Of a stretch of DNA of 5,218 nt, positions 1 to 5,218 are shown piece by piece (position 1 is the first letter of the stretch; each line of letters starts with the position of its first letter). The stretch comes from Nitrospinaceae bacterium (GTDB taxonomy: Bacteria; Nitrospinota; Nitrospinia; Nitrospinales; VA-1). The DNA lies in contig JAJDBI010000238.1 in the NCBI GenBank assembly GCA_029261435.1, positions 1 through 5,218 on the forward strand. Direction: 5' to 3'. A program made the position numbers and the translations under genes. Under the pieces are notes generated by a model. The model saw only the letters and a list, made by a program, of their open reading frames with translations. It ran no database searches and had not been told where the DNA came from.

Positions 1-2
1 CG

Positions 3-386
3 GGAAAGCCTGGAGAAATGGACCTGACTGGATTGGTAAGGGTGCCTCCAGAATATTATGTGGAAAACCTGGTTAGAATGATTGAAAAAGCAAACATGAA
101 CAAAATAAATATCTATTTTATAAAAGCTCCAATAGGGCCACATATTATCGAAACTGATAGGGATTACCTTTTTCCCACTCAACAAATACCGCACATTCAT
201 AAACTTTATAATGCACTTTTGGCTGAGACGGTTAGCCAATTCCCCAATGCTTATTTAGTAAGTTTTAGTAATACAATTTTTGATAAAACCTTAATGTTTC
301 AAGATGGCATTCATCCAAACGATAAGGGGCATCAGGTCATTGCTGAAGCTTTAACGGCAAAAATAATGGGGACAAATGGCCTTTGA
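3..386 (+). CDS. SGNH/GDSL-family hydrolase, C-terminal part (5' end outside window)
   Basis: The frame is open from the left edge to TGA at 384-386, so 127 C-terminal residues are visible and the start lies upstream. The ATG at 18 is a poor start: the purine-rich GGAGAA abuts it directly and the frame continues upstream. The best signature is DGIHPNDKGH (nt 303-332), the block V Asp-x-x-His of SGNH hydrolases, which supplies the Asp and His of the catalytic triad (nt 303-305 and 312-314). Before it come a VPPEYYVENL helix and an IYFIKAP strand, as usually seen after block III. The nucleophile Ser (GDS block), Gly and Asn blocks must lie left of the window. Family members hydrolyse esters, for example acetyl groups on glycans or lipids; the substrate cannot be told here. 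No membrane segment is seen in this part. G+C is about 34% by hand count over nt 61-360, lower than the sampled core-gene sequence to the right. Family call secure, function open. Confidence 0.82.
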   Translation, partial: GKPGEMDLTGLVRVPPEYYVENLVRMIEKANMNKINIYFIKAPIGPHIIETDRDYLFPTQQIPHIHKLYNALLAETVSQFPNAYLVSFSNTIFDKTLMFQDGIHPNDKGHQVIAEALTAKIMGTNGL

Positions 387-464
387 TTCGAGATTATAGG
401 TTTAAAACAGAAAAAAATGATACCTAATCAATAGCTATTCGAAAAACAGACATTGATAAAACCT

Positions 465-483
465 TGGGAGAAATTTCCTCCCA
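465..483. terminator. Small GC-rich hairpin, possible weak terminator
   Basis: TGGGAG (465-470) pairs perfectly with CTCCCA (478-483) around a 7-nt loop. Read on the - strand it is followed by AGGTTTTATC, a short interrupted T run. Read on the + strand, 79 nt after the SGNH stop, no T run follows. It could be a weak terminator between the two convergent genes, but the T tract is poor and the call is tentative. Confidence 0.28.
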
Positions 484-507
484 TAACAGAACTTATGGAA
501 TGAGTAG

Positions 508-620
508 AAAGTGTCTAATCCCCTTGATTCCCTGTGATCTGTGTTCTTGGAAGGGATAAATGTCCGCCAATGGCCGTTTCCAGACACAGGCTTAATTGGT
601 TAAATAGTATATGACACTTT
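508..620. repeat. 113-bp segment bounded by 8-bp inverted repeats with an internal hairpin
   Basis: AAAGTGTC at 508-515 has its perfect reverse complement GACACTTT at 613-620. Inside, CTGTGT (539-544) pairs with ACACAG (584-589), and TTGGAA (547-552) pairs with TTCCAG (578-583, one G-T pair). This gives a stem of about 12 bp with a 2-nt bulge and a 25-nt loop, itself containing GCC-AAT-GGC. Terminal inverted repeats plus internal dyad symmetry fit a small non-autonomous element (MITE- or REP-like) or a structured RNA. No convincing target-site duplication is visible beside 508 or 620, and 8-bp repeats alone can arise by chance. Confidence 0.35.
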
Positions 621-671
621 ATTATCCAGATCGCAGAGGCAAAAGCCTTATTTCCAGAACAGACCGGATCC

Positions 672-711
672 AGAAAAACGGGTAACGGGGTAGAAACCGG
701 GTAAACGTATT
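672..711. repeat. 20-bp imperfect tandem direct repeat (two copies)
   Basis: Copy one (672-691) and copy two (692-711) both start AGAAA and share a core, CGGGTAACG against CGGGTAAACG, offset by about 20 bp. The repeat lies about 55 bp from the tRNA-Arg remnant. Two copies spaced two helical turns apart could be protein binding sites, such as recombinase arm-type or regulator sites, or simply a small duplication. No function is shown. Confidence 0.4.
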
Positions 712-714
712 ATC

Positions 715-736
715 AAAAACCATTTAAGGTGGTTTT
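715..736 (-). terminator. Candidate intrinsic terminator downstream of NHLP and tRNA remnant
   Basis: Read on the - strand, AAAACCA (736-730) and TGGTTTT (722-716) form a perfect 7-bp stem around a 7-nt loop, and the descending arm runs into five Ts (719-715). It lies 29 nt beyond the recognisable end of the tRNA-like sequence and would end a transcript coming from the NHLP gene. The stem has only three G-C pairs, so it is weak. Confidence 0.4.
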
Positions 737-765
737 AATGAATAACTTTGCTTATGGACAGAGGG

Positions 766-811
766 ACCTCGTACCGGAAACCGATACTCTATCCAACTGA
801 GCTACGGGCGC
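766..811 (-). pseudogene. Truncated tRNA-Arg(CCG), 5' half only
   Basis: Read on the - strand from 811, the sequence gives a textbook 5' half of tRNA: acceptor strand GCGCCCG, T8-A9, D stem GCTC closing with GAGT, D loop AGTTGGATA with the conserved GG, anticodon-stem strand TCGGT and loop TTCCGGT. The anticodon is CCG (arginine, codon CGG). After the loop the expected ACCGA appears as ACGA, so the anticodon stem no longer pairs properly. Homology fades after a variable-region-like AGGTC. No TPsiC arm (GGTTCRANNC), no 3' acceptor strand CGGGCGC and no CCA follows on this strand, nor did I find the 3' half between 387 and 765. It should not give a functional tRNA. It may mark an old tRNA-targeted integration, since many integrases cross over in tRNA genes. 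Confidence 0.8.
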
Positions 812-831
812 ATACTTCTATTATGAATGGA

Positions 832-1194
832 TCAGTAACTGCCGTCGAAGCCCGCCACGTTCCCAACCTGACGACTCAACTCTTGAGCAAACTCTTTGAT
901 CATCTTCAAACGCCAGGTCCACCACTGGGCTTCTGCCAGTATTTCTTCCGAGGCGTCTGCGGGAACATTAAAGTTATATTCTTTATTGGTCTCGTCAAAA
1001 TTGACCTTTATTTCCGCAGCCACTTTCAGCCCATGCTCTTCTAATACATTAATAGGGTCAGCAGCCAGGCTTTTTTTGAATGATTCATCGGTGACTGCTT
1101 TAGCCGCAACGGTTTTCCAATTGTCATCCAGTTCCTTTTTTCTGATGGGATTGATCGGGGAACTGGTTCCTGTTGAACCTAGTATTTCGCTCAT
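832..1194 (-). CDS. NHLP (nitrile hydratase-like leader peptide) domain protein, possible RiPP precursor
   Basis: A 120-residue protein with ATG at 1194-1192 and TGA at 834-832. Residues about 25-88 match the NHLP pattern: a helix around NWKTVAAKAVTDESFKKSL, then DPINVLEEHGLKV (46-58), a strand EIKVNFDE (61-68) and NFNVPADASEE (74-84). This fold resembles the N-terminal part of nitrile hydratase alpha, but the catalytic Cys motif (C-x-x-C-S-C) is absent; the protein has no cysteine at all. NHLP domains usually act as leaders that bring a C-terminal core peptide to tailoring enzymes, with cleavage after a GG-type site. No GG is present here; the nearest thing is VAG before FDGSY at the end. 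The tail (89-120) has three Trp in WWTW (91-94) followed by a helix-like, charged segment, and offers only one Thr and two Ser. No radical SAM, LanM, YcaO or peptidase-exporter gene lies in the window. It may be an orphan precursor acted on in trans, or a stand-alone NHLP protein with another role. G+C (about 47%, nt 841-1080) matches the core genes. Confidence 0.8.
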   Translation of the reverse strand: MSEILGSTGTSSPINPIRKKELDDNWKTVAAKAVTDESFKKSLAADPINVLEEHGLKVAAEIKVNFDETNKEYNFNVPADASEEILAEAQWWTWRLKMIKEFAQELSRQVGNVAGFDGSY

Positions 1195-1200
1195 ATATGA

Positions 1201-1208
1201 TCCTTTCC
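1201..1208 (-). promoter_or_regulatory. Ribosome binding site of the NHLP gene
   Basis: On the - strand GGAAAGGA lies 6 nt before the ATG at 1194. It is the clearest Shine-Dalgarno sequence among the - strand genes here and fixes the start of the NHLP gene. Confidence 0.7.
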
Positions 1209-1247
1209 GGACATTTTAAACCGGCTTGATTAATGGATGATTAGGAA

Positions 1248-1276
1248 ATAATACAGGATTCCCTGATCCATTTCTA
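1248..1276 (-). promoter_or_regulatory. Candidate sigma70-type promoter of the NHLP gene
   Basis: On the - strand TAGAAA (1276-1271, 4 of 6 to TTGACA) is separated by 17 bp from TATTAT (1253-1248, 5 of 6 to TATAAT). The 113-nt gap after alaS and this match suggest that the NHLP gene can be transcribed on its own, with a leader of about 45 nt. No strong terminator is seen between alaS and this site, so read-through is also possible. Confidence 0.4.
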
Positions 1277-1307
1277 TAGAACTTTCAAATACAGGGGGGC
1301 AGAGATA

Positions 1308-3944
1308 TCAGGTGGTGCGGATCAATTCTTCCGCTTTTTTTAGAGCCTCATCAAGTTTGTCTATTTCAGAGCCACCTGCCTGTGCCATGTCTGGTCTGCC
1401 ACCGCCACTGCCTCCTACGATGGCCGCAATATTCTTGATGATATTACCCGCATGGTATTTATCGGTCAGGTCTTTGGTGACGCCTACTGCCATGGAAACT
1501 TTATCATCGGCAACAGAGCCAACGACAACGATCCCGGACTTTAACTGATTCTTGGTATTGTCGATAAAAGTGCGCAGGGTTTTTGCGTCCATTCCTTCAA
1601 TCTTTTTGATCAACACCGATACATCGCCTATTTTCTGGACCTCATCGAGGCCGGAAGACTCTTGACCCCTGACCATTTTTTCTTTGAGCGTGGTGATCTC
1701 TTTTTCTAATTGACGGTTTTTCTCCAACAGTTTTTTCAGTTTGGTGATTTCCTCGTTGGAGGGTGCTTTTAAGAGTCCACGAATTGCAGCCAAAGATTCC
1801 TGCTCGGCTCGGATGGTGTTATAGGCCGTTAAGCCTGTTACAGCTTCGATGCGTCGAACACCGGATGCAATGCCGCCTTCAGATGTTATTCGGAACAAAC
1901 CTATATCGCCAGTAGCAGCAACATGTGTTCCGCCGCATAATTCTTTACTGAAACCAGGTACATCAACAACACGGACAGTATCGCCATATTTTTCTCCAAA
2001 CAAGGCTACCGCACCTTCTTTAATGGCTGTGTCGATATCCATTTCCTGTGTCGCAACCTGAATGTTATCGCGGATTTTTTCATTAACACGCGATTCGATA
2101 CGGACTCTTTCTTTGTCTGTTAACGGCGAAAAATGTGTGTAGTCAAACCGCAATCGGTCGGAGGCAACCAACGAACCTGCTTGCTTGATATGTTCACCCA
2201 GAACTTCCTTGAGAGCTGCTTGTAATAAATGGGTAGCGGAATGATTGAGCGCGGTGTCTTCCCGTGTTTGCGTATTGACTTCCAATGTCAGGGTTTCCCC
2301 GGTACGCAGAGTTCCGCTGATAATTTTTGCTTTGTGAACGATCAGTCCGGGCACGGGCTTGGTCGCGTCATCGAGAGACAGTTGTACATATTCATTAGAG
2401 GCATGTCCAGAGTCACCCGTCTGACCTCCTGACTCTCCATAAAAAGGAGTCTTGTCGGTTAAAAATTCTATCTCGTCTCCGGAACTGGCGGAGTCCACTG
2501 GTGTCTGATTTATTAAAATTGCTAATACCTTGCCCTGGCCTTGTGTGTTGCCATAACCTTCAAAGACGGTGGAGGGTGATGATTGCAGGAATTCTTTATA
2601 AAAAGGAGCGACTTCTTTTTCTCCTGATCCTTTCCATGAAGTCATGGCTTTGGTCTTCTGCTCATTCATGGCCCGAGTGTAACCTTCCATGTCGAGAGCA
2701 AGTCCCGCATCTTTGGCGGTTTCTTCTACCAGATCGGTGGGGAAACCGTAGGTGTCATAGAGCTTGAATATTTCTTCTCCGGGTATGGTGTTGAGTTTTT
2801 CCTTTTGTACCTTTTCGATAATTTCTACTAGACGTTGTGTTCCATAATGCAGAGTGTTGCCGAAACTTTCTTCCTCATTCAGGACAACTTTTTGAATGAA
2901 GTCGCTGTTGCGACTCAACTCCGGGTAGGCATCTTTAAAGTCGTCAACAACCTTGCTGGTGATGCGGTGGAAGAAGGGTCCCTTTTGCTCAAGAAGTTTT
3001 CCGTGACGAAGAGCTCGTCGCATGATTTTACGCAAGACATATCCACGGCCTTCGTTGGATGGAATAACACCATCACTGATCAGAAACACCGAGGCGCGCG
3101 CATGGTCGGTCAGGACTCGAAGCGAGACATTCACTTCATCCTGCTTGCCATACTCTTTGCCTGTGATGCGAGCCGCCTCAGTGATGATGGACATCATTAG
3201 ATCGGTATCATAATTGGTGGTACGCCCCTGAACAACAGCGGCCAGTCTTTCCAGTCCCATGCCGGTATCAATGCAGGGGTTGGGAAGTGGCGTGAGTTTG
3301 CCTGATTCGTCACGGTCATATTGCATGAAAACCAGGTTCCAGATTTCCAGGAATCGGTCGCAATCGCACCCAACCTCGCAGGAAGGTTGTCCACAACCGA
3401 CAGACTTGCCTTGATCAATAAATATTTCCGAACAGGGGCCGCAGGGTCCGGTGGGTCCCATGGCCCAGATGTTGTCCTTTTCGCCCAACTTGTATATTCG
3501 TTCGCGCGGCATTTTTATATCATTGACCCAAAGATTGAAGGCATCATCATCCTCCTCAAAGACGGAGATGTATAAGCGGTCCCGGGGTAACCCAATGACA
3601 TCTGTCAAAAATTCCCAGCCAAACTGAATGGCTTCTTTTTTAAAATAATCTCCAAACGAAAAATTACCAAGCATTTCAAAAAATGTATGGTGTCGGGAAG
3701 TACGCCCGACCATTTCCAGGTCATTATGTTTTCCACCAGCACGAACACATTTTTGCACTGACACGGCGCGTTTATAGTCTCTTTTTTCTTCACCCAGAAA
3801 CACGTCTTTAAACTGCACCATTCCTGCATTGGTGAACATAAGAGTCGGGTCATTTTTTGGAACCAGCGGATAGCTGGACACGACCGTGTGTCCTCGGTCT
3901 TCAAAATAGTGCAAGAATTTTTTTCTAAGTTCGTCGCCAGTCAT
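1308..3944 (-). CDS. alaS: Alanyl-tRNA synthetase
   Basis: An 878-residue cytoplasmic class II synthetase that charges tRNA-Ala with alanine using ATP and hydrolyses mischarged Ser- or Gly-tRNA-Ala. E. coli AlaRS is 876 residues, so it is full length. The catalytic domain (about 1-250) shows NDPTLMFTNAGMVQFKD (31-47), RHHTFFEMLGNFSFGDYF (84-101) and the class II motif 3 region GMGLERLA (228-235). A Cys-rich insert (C184, C189, C193, C195) looks like the zinc-knuckle insert common in bacterial AlaRS. The tRNA-recognition domain follows (about 250-450). The editing domain (about 555-715) has the zinc site H568, H572 (HSATHLL) with C670, H674 (CGGTHV). A short coiled coil (about 729-757) leads to the C-Ala domain with the Gly-rich GGSGGGRPDMAQAGG (844-858). 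The start aligns with the usual AlaRS N-terminus. It follows kdsD by 30 nt on the same strand, so co-transcription is likely. No clear Shine-Dalgarno precedes the ATG. All key residues are present. Confidence 0.98.
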   Translation of the reverse strand: MTGDELRKKFLHYFEDRGHTVVSSYPLVPKNDPTLMFTNAGMVQFKDVFLGEEKRDYKRAVSVQKCVRAGGKHNDLEMVGRTSRHHTFFEMLGNFSFGDYFKKEAIQFGWEFLTDVIGLPRDRLYISVFEEDDDAFNLWVNDIKMPRERIYKLGEKDNIWAMGPTGPCGPCSEIFIDQGKSVGCGQPSCEVGCDCDRFLEIWNLVFMQYDRDESGKLTPLPNPCIDTGMGLERLAAVVQGRTTNYDTDLMMSIITEAARITGKEYGKQDEVNVSLRVLTDHARASVFLISDGVIPSNEGRGYVLRKIMRRALRHGKLLEQKGPFFHRITSKVVDDFKDAYPELSRNSDFIQKVVLNEEESFGNTLHYGTQRLVEIIEKVQKEKLNTIPGEEIFKLYDTYGFPTDLVEETAKDAGLALDMEGYTRAMNEQKTKAMTSWKGSGEKEVAPFYKEFLQSSPSTVFEGYGNTQGQGKVLAILINQTPVDSASSGDEIEFLTDKTPFYGESGGQTGDSGHASNEYVQLSLDDATKPVPGLIVHKAKIISGTLRTGETLTLEVNTQTREDTALNHSATHLLQAALKEVLGEHIKQAGSLVASDRLRFDYTHFSPLTDKERVRIESRVNEKIRDNIQVATQEMDIDTAIKEGAVALFGEKYGDTVRVVDVPGFSKELCGGTHVAATGDIGLFRITSEGGIASGVRRIEAVTGLTAYNTIRAEQESLAAIRGLLKAPSNEEITKLKKLLEKNRQLEKEITTLKEKMVRGQESSGLDEVQKIGDVSVLIKKIEGMDAKTLRTFIDNTKNQLKSGIVVVGSVADDKVSMAVGVTKDLTDKYHAGNIIKNIAAIVGGSGGGRPDMAQAGGSEIDKLDEALKKAEELIRTT

Positions 3945-3974
3945 AATTTAATTTGAGAGTGATTCGGGTAAGGG

Positions 3975-4991
3975 TTAAACGACACCTGCCTTGAGAATAT
4001 CATGCAGATGAATGATTCCTTCTATTTTCTGGTTATCACTGATCACTACCAGGGAAGTGATGGAGTGGTCCTGCATAATTCTAACCGCCTTTGCCGCCAG
4101 AGTATCCCTTGAAATGGTTTTAGGATGGCTGCCCATCATATCTTTAGCGCAGGCTTGGGAAATGTCCTTTTGTTTTTCAATCAGGCGTCTTAAGTCACCG
4201 TCGGTGATGATGCCGAGAAGTTGGTCTTGATCATTGATCACCACCGTCATGCCCAATCTTTTTTGCGATATTTCTTTTAGTACCTGATAGATATCAGCAT
4301 CTTCTTTTATTCGAGGAATGTCTTCACCCGAATGCATGAGGTCATTGACCAGCGTGAGCAGTTTGCGACCAAGACTGCCACCGGGATGGTTGAGTGCGAA
4401 ATCCTCTTCCTGCACTCCGCGAAGCTCCATGAACGCCATGGCAAGAGCGTCACCCATAGCCAGAGTGGCGGTTGTGCTGGCTGTAGGAACCAGGTCTTTT
4501 GAGCAGGCTTCTTCTTTAACACTGACATCAAGAACATAATCGCTTTGTTTAGCAAGGCTGGACTGTATATTGCCGGTCATCCCCACCAACGTACATTGGA
4601 TGCGATTAAAAACTGGGAGCAGTTTGACAATCTCCTCGGTTTCTCCGCTGTTGGAGATGGCAATCACCGTATCGCCCTCAGAAATCATTCCCAAATCACC
4701 GTGGCTGGCCTCTGACGCATGCAGGAAGAGAGAGGGCAAACCGATACTGGAAAAAGTAGATGAAATTTTTTTCCCAATCAGTCCGGATTTTCCAACTCCT
4801 GTCACGACAAGATGCTTGCATAGATTCAGATGATGCACGACATTTACGAACTGGTCATCAATTCGATTTCCGAGTTCCGCGATAGCCTGGCTCTCGATGT
4901 TCAGAACCTTGCGGGCAGTACCGATGATCGACTGGGCACCCTGGTTTTCTACAGAATCGTGAGGAGCGCGTATTTTTGTGGAGGACTCCAA
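3975..4991 (-). CDS. kdsD: D-arabinose 5-phosphate isomerase (KdsD/KpsF type)
   Basis: Cytoplasmic isomerase turning D-ribulose 5-phosphate into D-arabinose 5-phosphate, the first step towards Kdo for lipopolysaccharide or capsule. It has 338 residues against 328 in E. coli KdsD, the difference being mostly an N-terminal extension. The SIS domain (about 45-180) carries VTGVGKSGLIGKK, AISNSGETEEI and ASTTATLAMGDALA. By alignment from memory with E. coli KdsD, the catalytic K59, E111, E152 and H193 correspond to K68, E120, E161 and H202, all present. Two CBS domains follow (about 213-270 and 283-336), ending in HLHDILKAGVV as in the family. The start is a TTG at 4991-4989: there is no in-frame ATG nearby, a TGA lies six codons upstream, and AAAAGG sits 6 nt before the TTG. 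TAA stop. It is divergent from polA and probably the first gene of an operon with alaS. KdsD, KpsF and GutQ paralogues cannot be separated without context; no capsule or sorbitol genes are visible. Confidence 0.95.
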   Translation of the reverse strand: MESSTKIRAPHDSVENQGAQSIIGTARKVLNIESQAIAELGNRIDDQFVNVVHHLNLCKHLVVTGVGKSGLIGKKISSTFSSIGLPSLFLHASEASHGDLGMISEGDTVIAISNSGETEEIVKLLPVFNRIQCTLVGMTGNIQSSLAKQSDYVLDVSVKEEACSKDLVPTASTTATLAMGDALAMAFMELRGVQEEDFALNHPGGSLGRKLLTLVNDLMHSGEDIPRIKEDADIYQVLKEISQKRLGMTVVINDQDQLLGIITDGDLRRLIEKQKDISQACAKDMMGSHPKTISRDTLAAKAVRIMQDHSITSLVVISDNQKIEGIIHLHDILKAGVV

Positions 4992-4997
4992 TTTAAG

Positions 4998-5003
4998 CCT
5001 TTT
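4998..5003 (-). promoter_or_regulatory. Ribosome binding site supporting the TTG start of kdsD
   Basis: On the - strand AAAAGG is followed by the 6-nt spacer CTTAAA and then TTG (4991-4989). This spacing, together with the in-frame TGA shortly upstream and the lack of any nearby in-frame ATG, decides the start of kdsD. Confidence 0.6.
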
Positions 5004-5036
5004 AATTCAACTAGTTCATAATTAGGTGGAATGCTA

Positions 5037-5065
5037 ATAATAACACAATTAATTAGACACGGTAA
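5037..5065 (-). promoter_or_regulatory. Candidate promoter of the kdsD-alaS operon
   Basis: On the - strand TTACCG (5065-5060) lies 17 bp before TATTAT (5042-5037, 5 of 6 to TATAAT). The transcript would start near 5030 and have a leader of about 40 nt. The -35 match is weak. The palindrome AATTAATT (5047-5054) lies in the spacer. The same 122-nt region must hold the polA promoter on the + strand, where I see only a poor TTATAC (5076-5081) preceded by TTAGAC. Confidence 0.35.
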
Positions 5066-5102
5066 AGCTGCGACTTTATACTTGGTCAGCATTTCCACAC
5101 TT

Positions 5103-5108
5103 AAGAGG
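5103..5108 (+). promoter_or_regulatory. Ribosome binding site of polA
   Basis: AAGAGG lies 5 nt before the ATG at 5114, a normal Shine-Dalgarno arrangement, and supports that start. Confidence 0.65.
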
Positions 5109-5113
5109 TCGTT

Positions 5114-5218
5114 ATGAGTAAAGCTAAATCCCTCTATCTGATAGATGGTTCTTCCTACATTTTCCGGGCCTATTTTGGTATCCGGCAATTTTTGTCCACA
5201 TCCACAGGGTTTCCCACC
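5114..5218 (+). CDS. polA: DNA polymerase I, N-terminal fragment (3' end outside window)
   Basis: Thirty-five codons are visible from ATG to the right edge with no stop. The protein begins MSKAKSLYLIDGSSYIFRAY and continues to a STSTGFPT motif, the hallmark start of PolA. D11 in LIDGSSY is the first metal-binding acidic residue of the 5'-3' exonuclease (flap nuclease) domain, and the later motif matches the family's conserved LSTSKGFPTNA. Full proteins are about 850-950 residues with exonuclease and polymerase domains that remove RNA primers and fill gaps in repair; those domains lie beyond the window. The gene is divergent from kdsD with 122 nt between the two starts. A ribosome binding site 5 nt upstream and alignment of the start with the family N-terminus support this ATG. 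Confidence 0.93.
   Translation, partial: MSKAKSLYLIDGSSYIFRAYFGIRQFLSTSTGFPT

Larger units (their letters stand above)
387..831. other. Intergenic region between convergent SGNH and NHLP genes
   Basis: This 445-nt stretch holds no convincing protein gene. It contains, left to right: a small GC-rich hairpin (465-483), an inverted-repeat-bounded segment with an internal hairpin (508-620), a 20-bp imperfect tandem repeat (672-711), a T-tailed hairpin read on the - strand (715-736), and the 5' half of a tRNA-Arg gene on the - strand (766-811). No integrase, transposase or recognisable gene remnant is visible between them. The + strand frame starting at 748 has no recognisable product; it crosses the tRNA remnant and runs antisense into the NHLP gene, so it is not annotated. 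Confidence 0.7.

Noticed and set aside
766..811. Possible functional tRNA, or one half of a split tRNA
   Set aside because: The anticodon stem is mispaired by a missing base and no 3' half is visible from 387 to 765. Split tRNAs are known from archaea, not expected here, so a remnant is the simpler reading.
748..1044. + strand open frame of 98 codons
   Set aside because: It crosses the tRNA remnant and then runs antisense to the NHLP gene. Its product resembles nothing I know and no RBS precedes it.
832..1194. Nitrile hydratase alpha subunit
   Set aside because: Only the leader-like N-terminal fold is shared. The protein is about half the enzyme's length and has no cysteine, so the metal-binding C-x-x-C-S-C motif is absent.
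896..1219. + strand open frame of 107 codons
   Set aside because: It lies almost wholly antisense to the NHLP gene, whose protein shows clear family motifs; the + strand translation is low-complexity Ser-rich shadow.
1255..1270. Short dyad GGAT/ATCC between alaS and the NHLP gene as an alaS terminator
   Set aside because: Only about 4 bp of stem and no T run; it lies within the candidate promoter spacer and is not convincing.
2835..3200. + strand open frame of 121 codons inside alaS
   Set aside because: Antisense to a fully conserved stretch of alanyl-tRNA synthetase; no RBS or recognisable domain.
3605..3904. - strand 99-codon frame overlapping the 5' part of alaS
   Set aside because: A frame-shifted shadow of alaS. 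The alaS frame itself is intact from start to stop, so there is no frameshift to explain.
4949..5188. - strand 79-codon frame in the kdsD/polA intergenic region
   Set aside because: It overlaps the start of kdsD in another frame and runs antisense to the clear polA N-terminus; no family resemblance.

Overview
The window suggests a chromosomal segment of a Gram-negative bacterium. It carries an arabinose-5-phosphate isomerase of the Kdo/lipopolysaccharide pathway, an alanyl-tRNA synthetase and the start of DNA polymerase I. The flavour is that of a deltaproteobacterium-like or Nitrospinota-like lineage, but this is an impression from the protein sequences, not a demonstrated placement.

Right part (about 1308-5218) is ordinary core genome. 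polA starts near the right edge on the + strand and runs out of the window. Divergent from it, kdsD (TTG start) and alaS lie on the - strand 30 nt apart, probably as one operon driven from the 122-nt kdsD/polA intergenic region.

Middle (832-1300): a 120-residue protein with a nitrile-hydratase-like leader peptide (NHLP) domain lies downstream of alaS on the same strand. It has its own good ribosome binding site and a plausible promoter. NHLP domains normally guide maturation of ribosomally made peptides, but this one has no GG cleavage motif, no cysteine and no modifying enzyme nearby. It ends in an unusual Trp-rich, helix-like tail.

Left part (1-831) looks accessory. Twenty nt after the NHLP stop lies the 5' half of a tRNA-Arg(CCG) gene. 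It is recognisable up to just past the anticodon loop, and its TPsiC arm and 3' acceptor strand are missing. Beyond it come a weak terminator-like hairpin, a 20-bp imperfect tandem repeat, a 113-bp segment bounded by perfect 8-bp inverted repeats with an internal hairpin, and the C-terminal part of an SGNH-family hydrolase gene entering from the left edge. The SGNH gene is clearly A+T-richer (about 34% G+C by hand count) than the sampled NHLP and alaS coding sequence (about 47-52%). The simplest reading is that foreign DNA abuts a broken tRNA gene at about position 765, which would be an old integration or deletion boundary.

No CRISPR array, complete insertion sequence or recombinase gene is visible. 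The least explained items are the orphan NHLP protein and the half-tRNA boundary.
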